A stretch of 64,000 nucleotides of DNA from Candidatus Eisenbergiella merdipullorum (lineage in GTDB: Bacteria > Bacillota > Clostridia > Lachnospirales > Lachnospiraceae): the NCBI GenBank assembly GCA_019118445.1, contig DWYY01000045.1, positions 1-64,000 of the forward strand. The letters run 5' to 3'. The position numbers were made by a program, and so were the translations under genes. The notes beneath the pieces were generated by a model. It was given only the letters and a program-made list of their open reading frames with translations, made no database searches and was not told the DNA's origin. Shown here piece by piece: positions 9,330 to 18,330 of the stretch. Position 1 is the first letter of the stretch. Each line of letters begins with the position of its first letter.

Positions 9330-9830
9330 ATGGAGGTAAATATGAAAAGGCGGAACAAAATATTTCCCTTGGTCCTGGGCCTCATGATGCTTATCTGTAT
9401 GGCTGCCTGCGGAAGGAAAGAACAGAACGCAGACGATATGGCAAACAACATGACAGAAACTTCTCAGGCCGCTGATGAGACGCACAGCGATGCCGGTACT
9501 GCCGGAAATGAAACCGGAGAAACCAACGGGATCAACGGAAGTAATCTCGGGACCACCGGGGAACCTGCCACGGAGACCATGGATGAAACCGCCGGCGGAA
9601 ACAGCACTGCCAATGAAAGCTCCGGAATCATAGATGATACGGGCAATGTCATAGACGATGCGGGAAATGCCGTGGGCGACGCGGCGGATGATGCCGGAAA
9701 CGCCGTCAGGGATGCAGCGGACGACGCTGGAGATGTTGCCCGCGATGTGATCGATGGCGCAGGCGATGTGGTCAGAGACGCTGCGGAAGGCGTTTCTGAC
9801 GGAGTAAAAGATATGACCGGTACAAAATAA
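9330..9830 (+). CDS. Putative lipoprotein with 11-aa amphipathic repeats
   Basis: MLICMAACGRKE lipobox; C-terminal repeats DAGNAVGDAAD/DAGNAVRDAAD/DAGDVARDVID/GAGDVVRDAAE. Confidence 0.65.
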   Translation: MEVNMKRRNKIFPLVLGLMMLICMAACGRKEQNADDMANNMTETSQAADETHSDAGTAGNETGETNGINGSNLGTTGEPATETMDETAGGNSTANESSGIIDDTGNVIDDAGNAVGDAADDAGNAVRDAADDAGDVARDVIDGAGDVVRDAAEGVSDGVKDMTGTK

Positions 9831-9863
9831 CAAAAGAAATGTGCGTCTTCGGGCGCACACATG

Positions 9864-9902
9864 AAAAAGGGTGCGCCCGGCTTTCCCGGGTCACCCTTTT
9901 TT
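9864..9902 (+). terminator. Intrinsic terminator between the repeat lipoprotein and fbp (convergent)
   Basis: AAAAAGGGTG-CG-CCCGG...CCCGGGTCACCCTTTTTT hairpin. Confidence 0.75.
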
Positions 9903-9943
9903 CTGTCTTGCAGGAATCTGTACTTCTTTTCCTGCCTGCCGGG

Positions 9944-11908
9944 CTATACGCCCTTTTCGATCAGCGTTCCGTCCATATAGGCGGCCAGAAGCTCCTCCAG
10001 GTAGCGGATGCTTTCCTTCAGCTCCGCTCCGATATCCGTATCCGCGACCCGGATGCGGCGCGGTGCGGTTTCCACAATAATGGAATCGGAAATGATGTCC
10101 GACTCTTTGCGGATCGCTGCCTCTGCTGACTCAAAAGGTTCATGCGCCACCAGCGTCATGCCGTGGGAATTGGCCACCAGCGTGTAGCCGGCGATCCCCG
10201 TCTTGCCCTGATAGGCTTTGGAAAAGCCTCCGTCTATGATCAGAAGCTTCCCGCCGCATTTGATCGGCGTATCTCCTTTTTTCAGCTCCACAGGGACATG
10301 GCCGTTGATGATATGGGAAACGGACGGATCAAGTCCGAATTCCTCCAAGATGCGGTTGACCACCGTCTCGTCGTCCGTCAGGCTGTAATAGCTGTTTTTC
10401 TTTTCCGTATGGGTGCTTTTATCTTCCACAAAATAGCGTTCAAAGGTCGCCATTTTGTCCTTTCCAAACACAGGAGACTTGGGGCCGGACCAGATATACC
10501 AGATGATGTCCCGCCCTTTTCCGGCTTCTTCCTTATCCTTGGAATAATAACCCTTCCTCGCATAATGGTCCAGCACGTCATACAGCGCCTTCCCGCAGTA
10601 CTGCGTCCCGAACACGTTCACCTTCAGGAAATTCCCATTTTCGTCCACCGGGACGCAGCCGTGGTAAAGCAGATTGGAGTTATAAACCTTATAAAGGCTG
10701 CCCTTTGAGAACAGGAAACGCACATGACACTGCAGCTTTTCGCAGTGAAGGAAGGCATGGCGGAGCCGTTCCACCACCTGCTCCTCTCCTTCGGTCAGAC
10801 GGTACGGATCGGCGGGGTCCACCGTCGGGAAATCCGTGTCCCGCATAGGATAGCTGACGCCCCCGATGTTCACCGTTTTCTTTTCATAGTCGATCTTGTC
10901 CAGAAGGAGCCTGTCCTCCATGTGAAATTCCGGGCGTCTTTTGATGAGCTGGCCCTCCAGCTTGAACTGAATCATGGTGATGGCCTTATGCATCTTCATG
11001 TCCAGGTCCAGGTCCTTACAGTCGTAGTCGTCGTCATATTTGATGGAAAAAGCGCTGCAGTCCGTATCCGCATAGGTATCCAGGGCAAACGTCGCGAGCG
11101 GGATCAGATTGATCCCATACCCTTCCTCCAGGATATCCAGGTTCCCGTATCTGGCAGAAACGCGGATCACGTTGGCGATACAAGCCGCGTGGCCGCTGGC
11201 CGCCCCCATCCACACCACGTCATGGTTTCCCCACTGGATATCCACAGAATGATAGCTGCCAAGCGTATCCATGATGATATGGGGGCCCTTGCCCCGGTCA
11301 TAGATATCCCCAACGATATGCAGGTGGTCGATGACCAGCCGCTGGATCAGGTTGCAGAGCGCGACAATGAAATCCGGCGCACGCCCGATTCGGATGATGG
11401 TATGGATGATCTCGTTGTAATAGGCTTCCTTGTCCTGCACCTCTTCCTTTTCCGTGATCAGTTCTTCAATAACATAGGAAAAATCAGGCGGCAGGGCCTT
11501 CCTGACCTTGGAACGGGTATACTTGGAAGCCACCCGCTTGGTCATCTGGACCAGCCTGTGCAGGGTGATCTTAAACCAATCCTCCAGGCTTTCCTGATCT
11601 TCCTCCTCCTGCATTACAAGCTCCAGCTTTTCCTTAGGATAGTAGATCAGCGTGGCCAGGCTTCTCTTGTCCCTGCCGGTCAGGGTATTTCCGAATTCTT
11701 CGTCGATCTTACGCTTCACGCTTCCCGATCCATTTTTGAGGACATGGTTGAACTGTTCGCATTCCCCGTGAATATCCGTCAGAAAATGCTCCGTCCCCTT
11801 TGGCAGGCTCATGATGGCCTGCAGATTGATGATCTCCGTCGACGCGGCCGCGATCGTCGGAAACTGTTTAGACAGACTTCTCAGATAATTCAGCTCCAGT
11901 TCTTCCAT
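9944..11908 (-). CDS. fbp: Fructose-1,6-bisphosphatase, class III
   Basis: 654 aa; LPKGTEHFLTDIHGECEQFNHVLKNGSGSVKRKI, GDIYDRGKGPH, IQWGNHDVVWMGA, IINGHVPVELKKGD. Confidence 0.95.
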   Translation of the reverse strand: MEELELNYLRSLSKQFPTIAAASTEIINLQAIMSLPKGTEHFLTDIHGECEQFNHVLKNGSGSVKRKIDEEFGNTLTGRDKRSLATLIYYPKEKLELVMQEEEDQESLEDWFKITLHRLVQMTKRVASKYTRSKVRKALPPDFSYVIEELITEKEEVQDKEAYYNEIIHTIIRIGRAPDFIVALCNLIQRLVIDHLHIVGDIYDRGKGPHIIMDTLGSYHSVDIQWGNHDVVWMGAASGHAACIANVIRVSARYGNLDILEEGYGINLIPLATFALDTYADTDCSAFSIKYDDDYDCKDLDLDMKMHKAITMIQFKLEGQLIKRRPEFHMEDRLLLDKIDYEKKTVNIGGVSYPMRDTDFPTVDPADPYRLTEGEEQVVERLRHAFLHCEKLQCHVRFLFSKGSLYKVYNSNLLYHGCVPVDENGNFLKVNVFGTQYCGKALYDVLDHYARKGYYSKDKEEAGKGRDIIWYIWSGPKSPVFGKDKMATFERYFVEDKSTHTEKKNSYYSLTDDETVVNRILEEFGLDPSVSHIINGHVPVELKKGDTPIKCGGKLLIIDGGFSKAYQGKTGIAGYTLVANSHGMTLVAHEPFESAEAAIRKESDIISDSIIVETAPRRIRVADTDIGAELKESIRYLEELLAAYMDGTLIEKGV

Positions 11909-11969
11909 GGTTCCCTCCCTGCCGTCCGCCGCATCTGCGGCTTTTCTTTTAGCCGTCGGCCTGCGGCGC

Positions 11970-12746
11970 TCAGACTCCGATCACATCGCTCATATCATAC
12001 AGACCCGCAGGTCTGTCCTTTAAAAATTTCGCGCCCTGAAGCGCTCCCTTCGCAAATATGTTTCTGGAATAGGCCCTGTGGGAAAAAGTGATGACTTCAT
12101 CTTCCCCGGCGAAGATCACATCGTGATCGCCCACGATGGTGCCTCCGCGGACAGCGGAGATCCCGATCTCCTTTTCATCCCGCTTCTGCCTTCTCGTGCT
12201 CCTGTCGTACACATAATGATAGGCGCCGTCAAATTCCTCATTGATAGCGTCCGCAAGGGCAATGGCGGTCCCGCTGGGCGCGTCCAGCTTTCTGTTGTGA
12301 TGCTTTTCCACGATCTCAATATCAAAGCCTGCCCCCGCCAGGACGACGGCTGCCTTTTTCAGCAGATTCTCGAGCAGGTTGATACCAAGCGACATGTTCG
12401 CGGACTTGAGGATGGCGGCTTTTTCGGAAACCTCCTTCACCCTGGAAAGCTGTTCCTCGGAAAGGCCAGTGGTGCACAGCACACAGGCCGTTTTCGTCTC
12501 CTCACAGAAGGAAAGGAGTCCGTCCACCGCTTTCGCGGAAGAAAAATCAATGATGACGTCCGCCTCCTGCGTATCGCTTTCCTGATATTCCTTCAGGCTC
12601 TGATATACCGGAAAGGAATATTCTCCGCCCGCAAAAGGGTCCACCCCCGCAACGATCTCAAACTGCCCATCTTCCTCCGCCATGCGCTCTACCACCTGTC
12701 CCATATGTCCGCCGCAGCCGTGTATCAGTATTTTTACCGTATCCAT
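11970..12746 (-). CDS. dapB: 4-hydroxy-tetrahydrodipicolinate reductase
   Basis: ILIHGCGGHMGQ, VIIDFSSAKAV, LCTTGLSEEQL, VEKHHNRKLDAPSGTAIALADAI. Confidence 0.95.
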   Translation of the reverse strand: MDTVKILIHGCGGHMGQVVERMAEEDGQFEIVAGVDPFAGGEYSFPVYQSLKEYQESDTQEADVIIDFSSAKAVDGLLSFCEETKTACVLCTTGLSEEQLSRVKEVSEKAAILKSANMSLGINLLENLLKKAAVVLAGAGFDIEIVEKHHNRKLDAPSGTAIALADAINEEFDGAYHYVYDRSTRRQKRDEKEIGISAVRGGTIVGDHDVIFAGEDEVITFSHRAYSRNIFAKGALQGAKFLKDRPAGLYDMSDVIGV

Positions 12747-12770
12747 AGGTTCTTATGCTCCTTCTTTTGA

Positions 12771-13655
12771 TTATAACAGGCCGAAATCCTTCATTGCCGC
12801 TTCCAGCTTCGCCGCGTCGGCATCCTCCATTTCCGTCAGAGGCCTTCTTAACGGTCCCGCTTCCAGCCCCATCAGGTTCATTGCCTTCTTCACGGGAATA
12901 GGATTAACCTCGCAGAACAGGGCGTCCACAAGAGGGATCGCATCTAACTGAATCTTGCAGCTTCCGGCCACATCCCCTTCAAAGAACTTCGCGCACATGT
13001 CATGGGTCTGGCGGGGAGCGATATTGGAAAGGACGGAGATCACACCCTTTGCGCCGAGAGCGAGCATGGGAACCACTTCATTGTCATTTCCGGAATACAG
13101 ATCCACGCAGCCGTCCGCCAGGCTCATCATCTTCGCGATCATGCTGATGTTTGATGTGGCATCCTTGACTCCTACGATGTTGGGGACCTCCCTGCAGAGC
13201 TTCACAACAGTTTCCGGCTGGATCGTCACGCCGGTCCTTCCGGGGATGTTATACAGGAGTACCGGAACATGAATGGAATCCGCAATGATCTTAAAGTGCT
13301 CGTACAGCCCCTTCTGTGTTGCCTTGTTATAATAGGGAGATACCAGAAGAACGCCGTCCACTCCGGCTTTTTCCGCTTCCTGGGACAGATAGACCGCGGT
13401 TTCCGTGCAGTTGGAGCCAGTTCCCGCGATGACAGGGATCCTTCCCGCAGTCTTTTCCACGCAGAAACGGATCACATCCAGATGCTCCTCATGGGTGAGC
13501 GTGGATGCTTCGCCTGTGGTCCCGCAGACCACGATGGCATCCGTGCCTCCAGCGATCTGAGCCTCGATATGCTCCGCAAATTTTTCATAATTGACGCTTC
13601 CGTCCTCGTGAAAAGGCGTGATGATCGCAACGCCCGCTCCTGTAAAAATAGCCAT
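12771..13655 (-). CDS. dapA: 4-hydroxy-tetrahydrodipicolinate synthase
   Basis: Start taken at MAIFTGAGVAIITPF after an SD-like AGGAGG; VCGTTGEASTLTHEEH, LLVSPYYNKATQKGL, LYNIPGRTGV, GVKDATSN. Confidence 0.95.
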   Translation of the reverse strand: MAIFTGAGVAIITPFHEDGSVNYEKFAEHIEAQIAGGTDAIVVCGTTGEASTLTHEEHLDVIRFCVEKTAGRIPVIAGTGSNCTETAVYLSQEAEKAGVDGVLLVSPYYNKATQKGLYEHFKIIADSIHVPVLLYNIPGRTGVTIQPETVVKLCREVPNIVGVKDATSNISMIAKMMSLADGCVDLYSGNDNEVVPMLALGAKGVISVLSNIAPRQTHDMCAKFFEGDVAGSCKIQLDAIPLVDALFCEVNPIPVKKAMNLMGLEAGPLRRPLTEMEDADAAKLEAAMKDFGLL

Positions 13656-13793
13656 ATATTCCTCCTTATTCCGCACGGTTCTCCTGTCCGTGCCGCCGCA
13701 CCTGGCGGTGTTAAAATGGATTCCGGCAAACCCGCCGGAAGACGATAATGTTACCTCTGCGGCCATGTGATCCCGGTCTACCCGTAACAGACA

Positions 13794-13846
13794 AAATAAA
13801 ACCGGCCTCCTGGTCGTAAAGAGAAGGGGCCGGAAAGCATTCCGCT
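13794..13846 (-). terminator. Expression-platform terminator of the lysine riboswitch
   Basis: CCGGCC...GGCCGG stem followed by TTTTATTTT on minus strand, between aptamer and dapA. Confidence 0.7.
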
Positions 13847-13847
13847 G

Positions 13848-14016
13848 CAGATAGCGCCCCATCCTTTTAGAGATGACAGTCATGCGGCTCTTAACCGTAT
13901 GCCCAAGACTTGAGCCGCAGGCCTCTCTCCTCTTTCGGCGTTCTCCCCTTTCCCTTTTCTTCCTCTGTGCCTGCCACATCCGAAAAGCTACTGATGGATC
14001 ACGCAACCTCTATCTG
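13848..14016 (-). ncRNA. Lysine riboswitch (L-box) upstream of dapA
   Basis: Minus strand reads AGATAGAGGTTGCG...CAGTAG...GAAAGGGGAGAACGCCGAA...GACTGTCATCTC...GGGGCGCTATCT, matching the conserved L-box blocks. Confidence 0.88.
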
Positions 14017-14101
14017 AAAATTATGATAGCACGGGGACAAACTCATGTCAACGCAAACGGGAAGAAGAACAGCCTCGCCGTTCTCCTTCCCGTTTTTCGC
14101 T

Positions 14102-14587
14102 TTATTTTACCGTGCGGATCTCCGTCACATAATCTGCGAGAGCACAGATTTCATCAGTGAGAGGAATTCCTGTCATGATAATGTCCGTCTCGTCGTCCCT
14201 GACGCTCAGGACATTCTTCAGGTCCTCCACGGTGATGATGCCGTTGCCGATCAGTCCAAGGACCTCGTCCAGGATGAGCATGTCGCACTCCCCCGTGTTC
14301 AGGACCTTCTTGGCGTAATTCAGGCCGTTCCGGATATTTTTGACCTCATCCTCCTGCTTCTCTTTGGGAAGGGAGCCGAATTCCACATCCGACTTTTCAA
14401 ACCGGAACAGCTTGATCTCCGGCTCCAGCCTGCGCGCGTAGCTGTCCTCCGTCAAGCCCTTTCCCCTGAGGAACTGGATGATCACCACACTGGCTCCCTT
14501 TGCCGCAGCGATCAGGCCGCAGCCGATCGCTGCCGGGGACTTTCCGTGCCCGGTCCCGCCATAAATGTAAACTTTTCCCTCTGCCAT
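14102..14587 (-). CDS. CobO/BtuR-type corrinoid adenosyltransferase-like protein
   Basis: KVYIYGGTGHGKSPAAIGCGLIAAAKG...VVIIQFLRG, LILDEVLGLIGNGII, ITDEICALADYVTEI. Confidence 0.75.
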   Translation of the reverse strand: MAEGKVYIYGGTGHGKSPAAIGCGLIAAAKGASVVIIQFLRGKGLTEDSYARRLEPEIKLFRFEKSDVEFGSLPKEKQEDEVKNIRNGLNYAKKVLNTGECDMLILDEVLGLIGNGIITVEDLKNVLSVRDDETDIIMTGIPLTDEICALADYVTEIRTVK

Positions 14588-14740
14588 ATCCTTGCCTCTC
14601 TCACGTATTCTGCGGCTGCGCCGTCTTCCTTACGTATCCCCCGGCCGTACCCGCACAGCCTGCGAAGCGCGGCTTTTGCTGTTTTTTATCATACCATATG
14701 TGTCCATGATACGCAACGTTTATGTGCGGCATCCCATAAA

Positions 14741-15370
14741 CTATTCTTCAATGAGTTCCAGCTTGCTGACGGACACCTCGTAGGCGACTCTCTTTTCAAG
14801 CTGGTCCTCTCCGACCTTCTTCATATATTCGCGGCTCTGGATACGTCCCCATATCTCACAGCGGTCTCCCACGCTGAAACCTCCTGCGAACCTGGCGTTT
14901 CTGCCCCAGCAGATGCAGGGGATATAATCCGACTTTCCATACGGACGGTTTACCGCCAGAAGCACATCGGCGATCTCCCTTCCCAGCGGTGTTTTCCGGT
15001 AAACAGGCTCCTTGCAGATGTACCCATCCAGATAGATCTGATTGGTCTTGGAGCTTTCCTCCAGCTCATCGATGAACTCGATCTCCCTCACAAAAACGGA
15101 AAGGATGAGACGGTTTTTCTTTTCCTCATGACGGTTGTAGGAACGGAACTGGCCAGAAACGCACACATACGCGCCCTTATAGTCCTGTTCCACGTCGATG
15201 AGTCTCTCTGAGATCATCAGTGGGATGATGTCGCAGGACTCACTGAGCCTTGCTACTTCCACGTTCAGCATGTAGAAGCCTTCGCCGAAGATCTCATGGC
15301 TGAACGTAAAATCTCCGACCACCTTTCCCATGATGACTACCTGGTTGTTTTCAATTACCTTATCTGTCAT
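14741..15370 (-). CDS. Single-stranded DNA-binding-like protein with two OB folds
   Basis: Two consecutive SSB-like segments (VVIMGKVVGDF...VCVSGQF; IYLDGYICKEPVYRKTPLGREIADVLLAVNRPYGKSDYIPCICWGRNA). Confidence 0.75.
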   Translation of the reverse strand: MTDKVIENNQVVIMGKVVGDFTFSHEIFGEGFYMLNVEVARLSESCDIIPLMISERLIDVEQDYKGAYVCVSGQFRSYNRHEEKKNRLILSVFVREIEFIDELEESSKTNQIYLDGYICKEPVYRKTPLGREIADVLLAVNRPYGKSDYIPCICWGRNARFAGGFSVGDRCEIWGRIQSREYMKKVGEDQLEKRVAYEVSVSKLELIEE

Positions 15371-15665
15371 TTTCTGTTCTCCCTTCTTGGGCGCCGGAAT
15401 GCCGGGCCGCTTTTAAGAATTTTTTCCTGTATGTATTATCAGTTTATGGCCGTATTCTTTTTTTCAGAACAAACAAAGGTCGTCCGATTCCCGGTTTCTT
15501 CGACAAAATAGCGCGTTTTTTCTTCCTAGGTGTTGCAAGTTGCCTGCCGGAATGCTATACTTATTTAGTTTGAGCAGTTGTAAATCGGTAAAGAAATATT
15601 TTTTTTGGCGTCTGCGCATATACTGCCGCATGACGCCGGCTTTTCAGGAAGTGAGAGGAAATTCT

Positions 15666-17498
15666 ATGAAGCAGAAACGAGAAGATGTGAGAAACGTTGC
15701 GATCATCGCGCATGTTGACCACGGAAAGACCACGCTGGTGGACGAGCTCTTAAAGCAGACCGGTGTGTTCCGCGCCAATCAGGAGATGGTGGAGCGCGTC
15801 ATGGACTCCAACGCCATCGAGCGGGAGCGCGGCATCACCATTCTTTCCAAGAACACGGCGATCACCTATAAGGGCGTGAAGATCAACATCGTGGACACCC
15901 CCGGCCATGCGGATTTCGGCGGCGAGGTGGAGCGTGTGCTGAAGATGGTGAACGGCGTTATCCTGGTGGTAGATGCTTTTGAAGGTCCCATGCCGCAGAC
16001 CAAGTTCGTTCTGAGAAAAGCTCTGGAGCTGCAGCTTCCTGTCATCGTCTGCATCAACAAGATCGACCGTCCCGAGGCCCGTCCCAACGCGGTCGTAGAC
16101 GAGGTTCTTGAGCTGTTCATGGACCTGGATGCGAGCGACGAACAGCTTGACTGCCCCTTCGTCTTCGCTTCCGCCAAGAACGGCAGCGCCACACTGCAGC
16201 TTACCGTTAAAAATAAGGACATGAAACCCCTGCTTGATACCATCCTGGATTATATCCCCGCGCCGGAAGGCGACCCTGACGCCGGGACCCAGGTGCTCAT
16301 CAGCACCATCGATTATAATGAATATGTGGGCCGCATCGGCGTGGGAAAGGTGGACAACGGCACCATTTCAGAGGGTCAGGACGTGGTGATCGTCAACCAC
16401 CACGAACCGGACAAGCAGAAGCGCGTCCATATCAGCCGCCTCTACGAATTTGACGGGCTGAACAAAGTGGAGGTGAAGCAGGCCTCCATCGGTTCCATCG
16501 TGGCGATCTCCGGCATTTCGGATATCCATATCGGAGATACGCTCTGTTCCCCAGAAAACCCTGTCCCGATCCCGTTCCAGAAGATTTCCGAACCCACCAT
16601 CGCCATGGATTTCATCGTAAACGATTCCCCCTTTGCCGGACAGGAGGGCAAATATGTGACCAGCCGCCATCTCAGGGACCGGCTTTTCAGGGAGCTGAAC
16701 ACGGACGTATCCCTGCGCGTGGAGGAGACGGATTCCACCGATGCCTTCAAGGTATCCGGCCGCGGCGAGCTGCATCTGTCCGTCCTGATCGAAAACATGC
16801 GCCGGGAGGGCTATGAATTCGCCGTCAGCAAGGCGGAGGTCCTTTATAAAACGGATGAAAACGGCAAACGGCTGGAGCCCATGGAAACCGCCTACATCGA
16901 CGTACCCGAAGAATTTGCCGGGACCGTCATCGAAAAGCTGTCCCAGAGAAAAGGCGAGCTGACCAACATGAGCACCTCGAACGGCGGCTATACCCGTCTG
17001 GAGTTCAGCATCCCCTCCAGAGGCCTCATCGGCTACCGCGGGGACTTTCTGACGGATACCAGAGGAAATGGCATCATGAACACCGCCTTCGCGGGCTACG
17101 CCCCCTATAAGGGAGATATCCAATACCGCAAGCAAGGGTCTCTCATCGCCTATGAGACCGGCGAATCCGTTACCTACGGCCTGTTCAACGCCCAGGAGCG
17201 CGGCACCCTGTTCATCGGCCCCGGCGAACGTGTTTATGCGGGAATGGTCGTCGGCCAGAGCGGCAGGGGCGAGGACATCGAGGTAAACGTATGCAAGAAA
17301 AAACAGCTCACCAACACCCGTTCCTCCAGCGCGGACGAAGCGCTCCGTCTCACCCCGCCCCGGATCCTGAGCCTGGAGCAGGCGCTGGACTTCATCGAGA
17401 CGGACGAGCTGCTTGAGGTGACCCCCAAGTCCCTCAGGATCCGGAAAAAGATCCTGGATCCCACGAAGCGGAAGAGGGCGAACATGAACCGGAAATAG
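15666..17498 (+). CDS. typA: Translational GTPase TypA/BipA
   Basis: NVAIIAHVDHGKTTLVDELLKQ, ERERGITILSKN, VDTPGHADFGGEVERV, CINKIDRPEARP; full length to KRANMNRK. Confidence 0.96.
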   Translation: MKQKREDVRNVAIIAHVDHGKTTLVDELLKQTGVFRANQEMVERVMDSNAIERERGITILSKNTAITYKGVKINIVDTPGHADFGGEVERVLKMVNGVILVVDAFEGPMPQTKFVLRKALELQLPVIVCINKIDRPEARPNAVVDEVLELFMDLDASDEQLDCPFVFASAKNGSATLQLTVKNKDMKPLLDTILDYIPAPEGDPDAGTQVLISTIDYNEYVGRIGVGKVDNGTISEGQDVVIVNHHEPDKQKRVHISRLYEFDGLNKVEVKQASIGSIVAISGISDIHIGDTLCSPENPVPIPFQKISEPTIAMDFIVNDSPFAGQEGKYVTSRHLRDRLFRELNTDVSLRVEETDSTDAFKVSGRGELHLSVLIENMRREGYEFAVSKAEVLYKTDENGKRLEPMETAYIDVPEEFAGTVIEKLSQRKGELTNMSTSNGGYTRLEFSIPSRGLIGYRGDFLTDTRGNGIMNTAFAGYAPYKGDIQYRKQGSLIAYETGESVTYGLFNAQERGTLFIGPGERVYAGMVVGQSGRGEDIEVNVCKKKQLTNTRSSSADEALRLTPPRILSLEQALDFIETDELLEVTPKSLRIRKKILDPTKRKRANMNRK

Positions 17499-17537
17499 AG
17501 TGATCCTTTTAAATAAAGTAATCCTTTTCCACAGAAA

Positions 17538-17581
17538 ATGCCCTGAAGCGTTCATACAGGTCCGCTTCAGGGCATTTTTTT
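17538..17581. terminator. Bidirectional-looking terminator between typA and the AP2-like gene
   Basis: ATGCCCTGAAGCG...CGCTTCAGGGCAT TTTTTT. Confidence 0.8.
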
Positions 17582-18248
17582 AGTTTTGGTTTTCCTTTTT
17601 CTCAGGGGCTTTCTTCTCCGGGGAAGGAGCGGGCACATCTGGACTACTGATCACCTGATACGCGCCTCCCGGCTTTCTGATCACCTGAAAGATAAGGGGA
17701 TTCTTCTTTCCCCACTCCGGGTCCTTCGCCGTTCTTTCCTCCCATTTATGATACTTCTCCACAAAGGCGTCATGGATATCGCTTTCCGCCTCTCTGCGTA
17801 CTTTAACCGCCTCCTCCATGCTCCCGTAAGTGCCAAGATAATATCTTTCTCCCTTGAAACCGATGGTCACACGGTACCTGCCGTTTTTCATGCGGTATAC
17901 GCCGCGGAATCCGCTGGTGTTGTCCTTGCGGCTCTTCCTTTTTTCCAGCCATTCCACGCAGGTTCCATCCACGCGGTGGAGCTGTTCGGAGACACGTTTC
18001 TGGTTCTCTCTTTTCAGACAGCCGCAGCTCAAGTTGTTCCCGAATACCAGTCCGTCCTCCGTCGCTTCTGTCTCCCCTCCGCAGTCACAGCGGCAGTGCC
18101 AGTAGACGGAGCCTTTGTGATCCCTGCGTTCGGTGGGATATTCTGCGGTCAGACGGCCGAAGCGCCTTCCGGTGAGGTCGGTGACGGTGCGGCCGCCTCT
18201 GCCTTTTCTTTTTTTCCTGTCATTCTTTTCTGTGTCGTTCTTCTTCAT
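17580..18248 (-). CDS. AP2-domain DNA-binding-like protein with N-terminal cysteine motif
   Basis: TSGFRGVYRMKNGRYRVTIGFKGERYYLGTYGSMEEAVKVRREAE (AP2-like); LTGRRFGRLTAEYP...WHCRCDCGG...NNLSCGCLKRE. Confidence 0.75.
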   Translation of the reverse strand: MKKNDTEKNDRKKRKGRGGRTVTDLTGRRFGRLTAEYPTERRDHKGSVYWHCRCDCGGETEATEDGLVFGNNLSCGCLKRENQKRVSEQLHRVDGTCVEWLEKRKSRKDNTSGFRGVYRMKNGRYRVTIGFKGERYYLGTYGSMEEAVKVRREAESDIHDAFVEKYHKWEERTAKDPEWGKKNPLIFQVIRKPGGAYQVISSPDVPAPSPEKKAPEKKENQN

Positions 18249-18277
18249 CCGTCTGCATTTTCTCCTGTTTCATAAAA

Positions 18278-18314
18278 CCGCCGCAGACGCGGTCTCTCCC
18301 GTTTCCTGCGGCGG
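18278..18314 (-). terminator. Terminator at the end of the pilus operon
   Basis: Minus strand CCGCCGCA...TGCGGCGG followed by TTTTATG. Confidence 0.65.
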
Positions 18315-18330
18315 CTTTTCATGGTTTCCT

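Noticed and set aside
12771-14006. 411-aa extended dapA ORF
   Set aside because: N-terminal extension reads through the lysine riboswitch; true start is MAIFTGAG at 13655.
16368-17555. 395-aa minus-strand ORF
   Set aside because: Antisense to typA.
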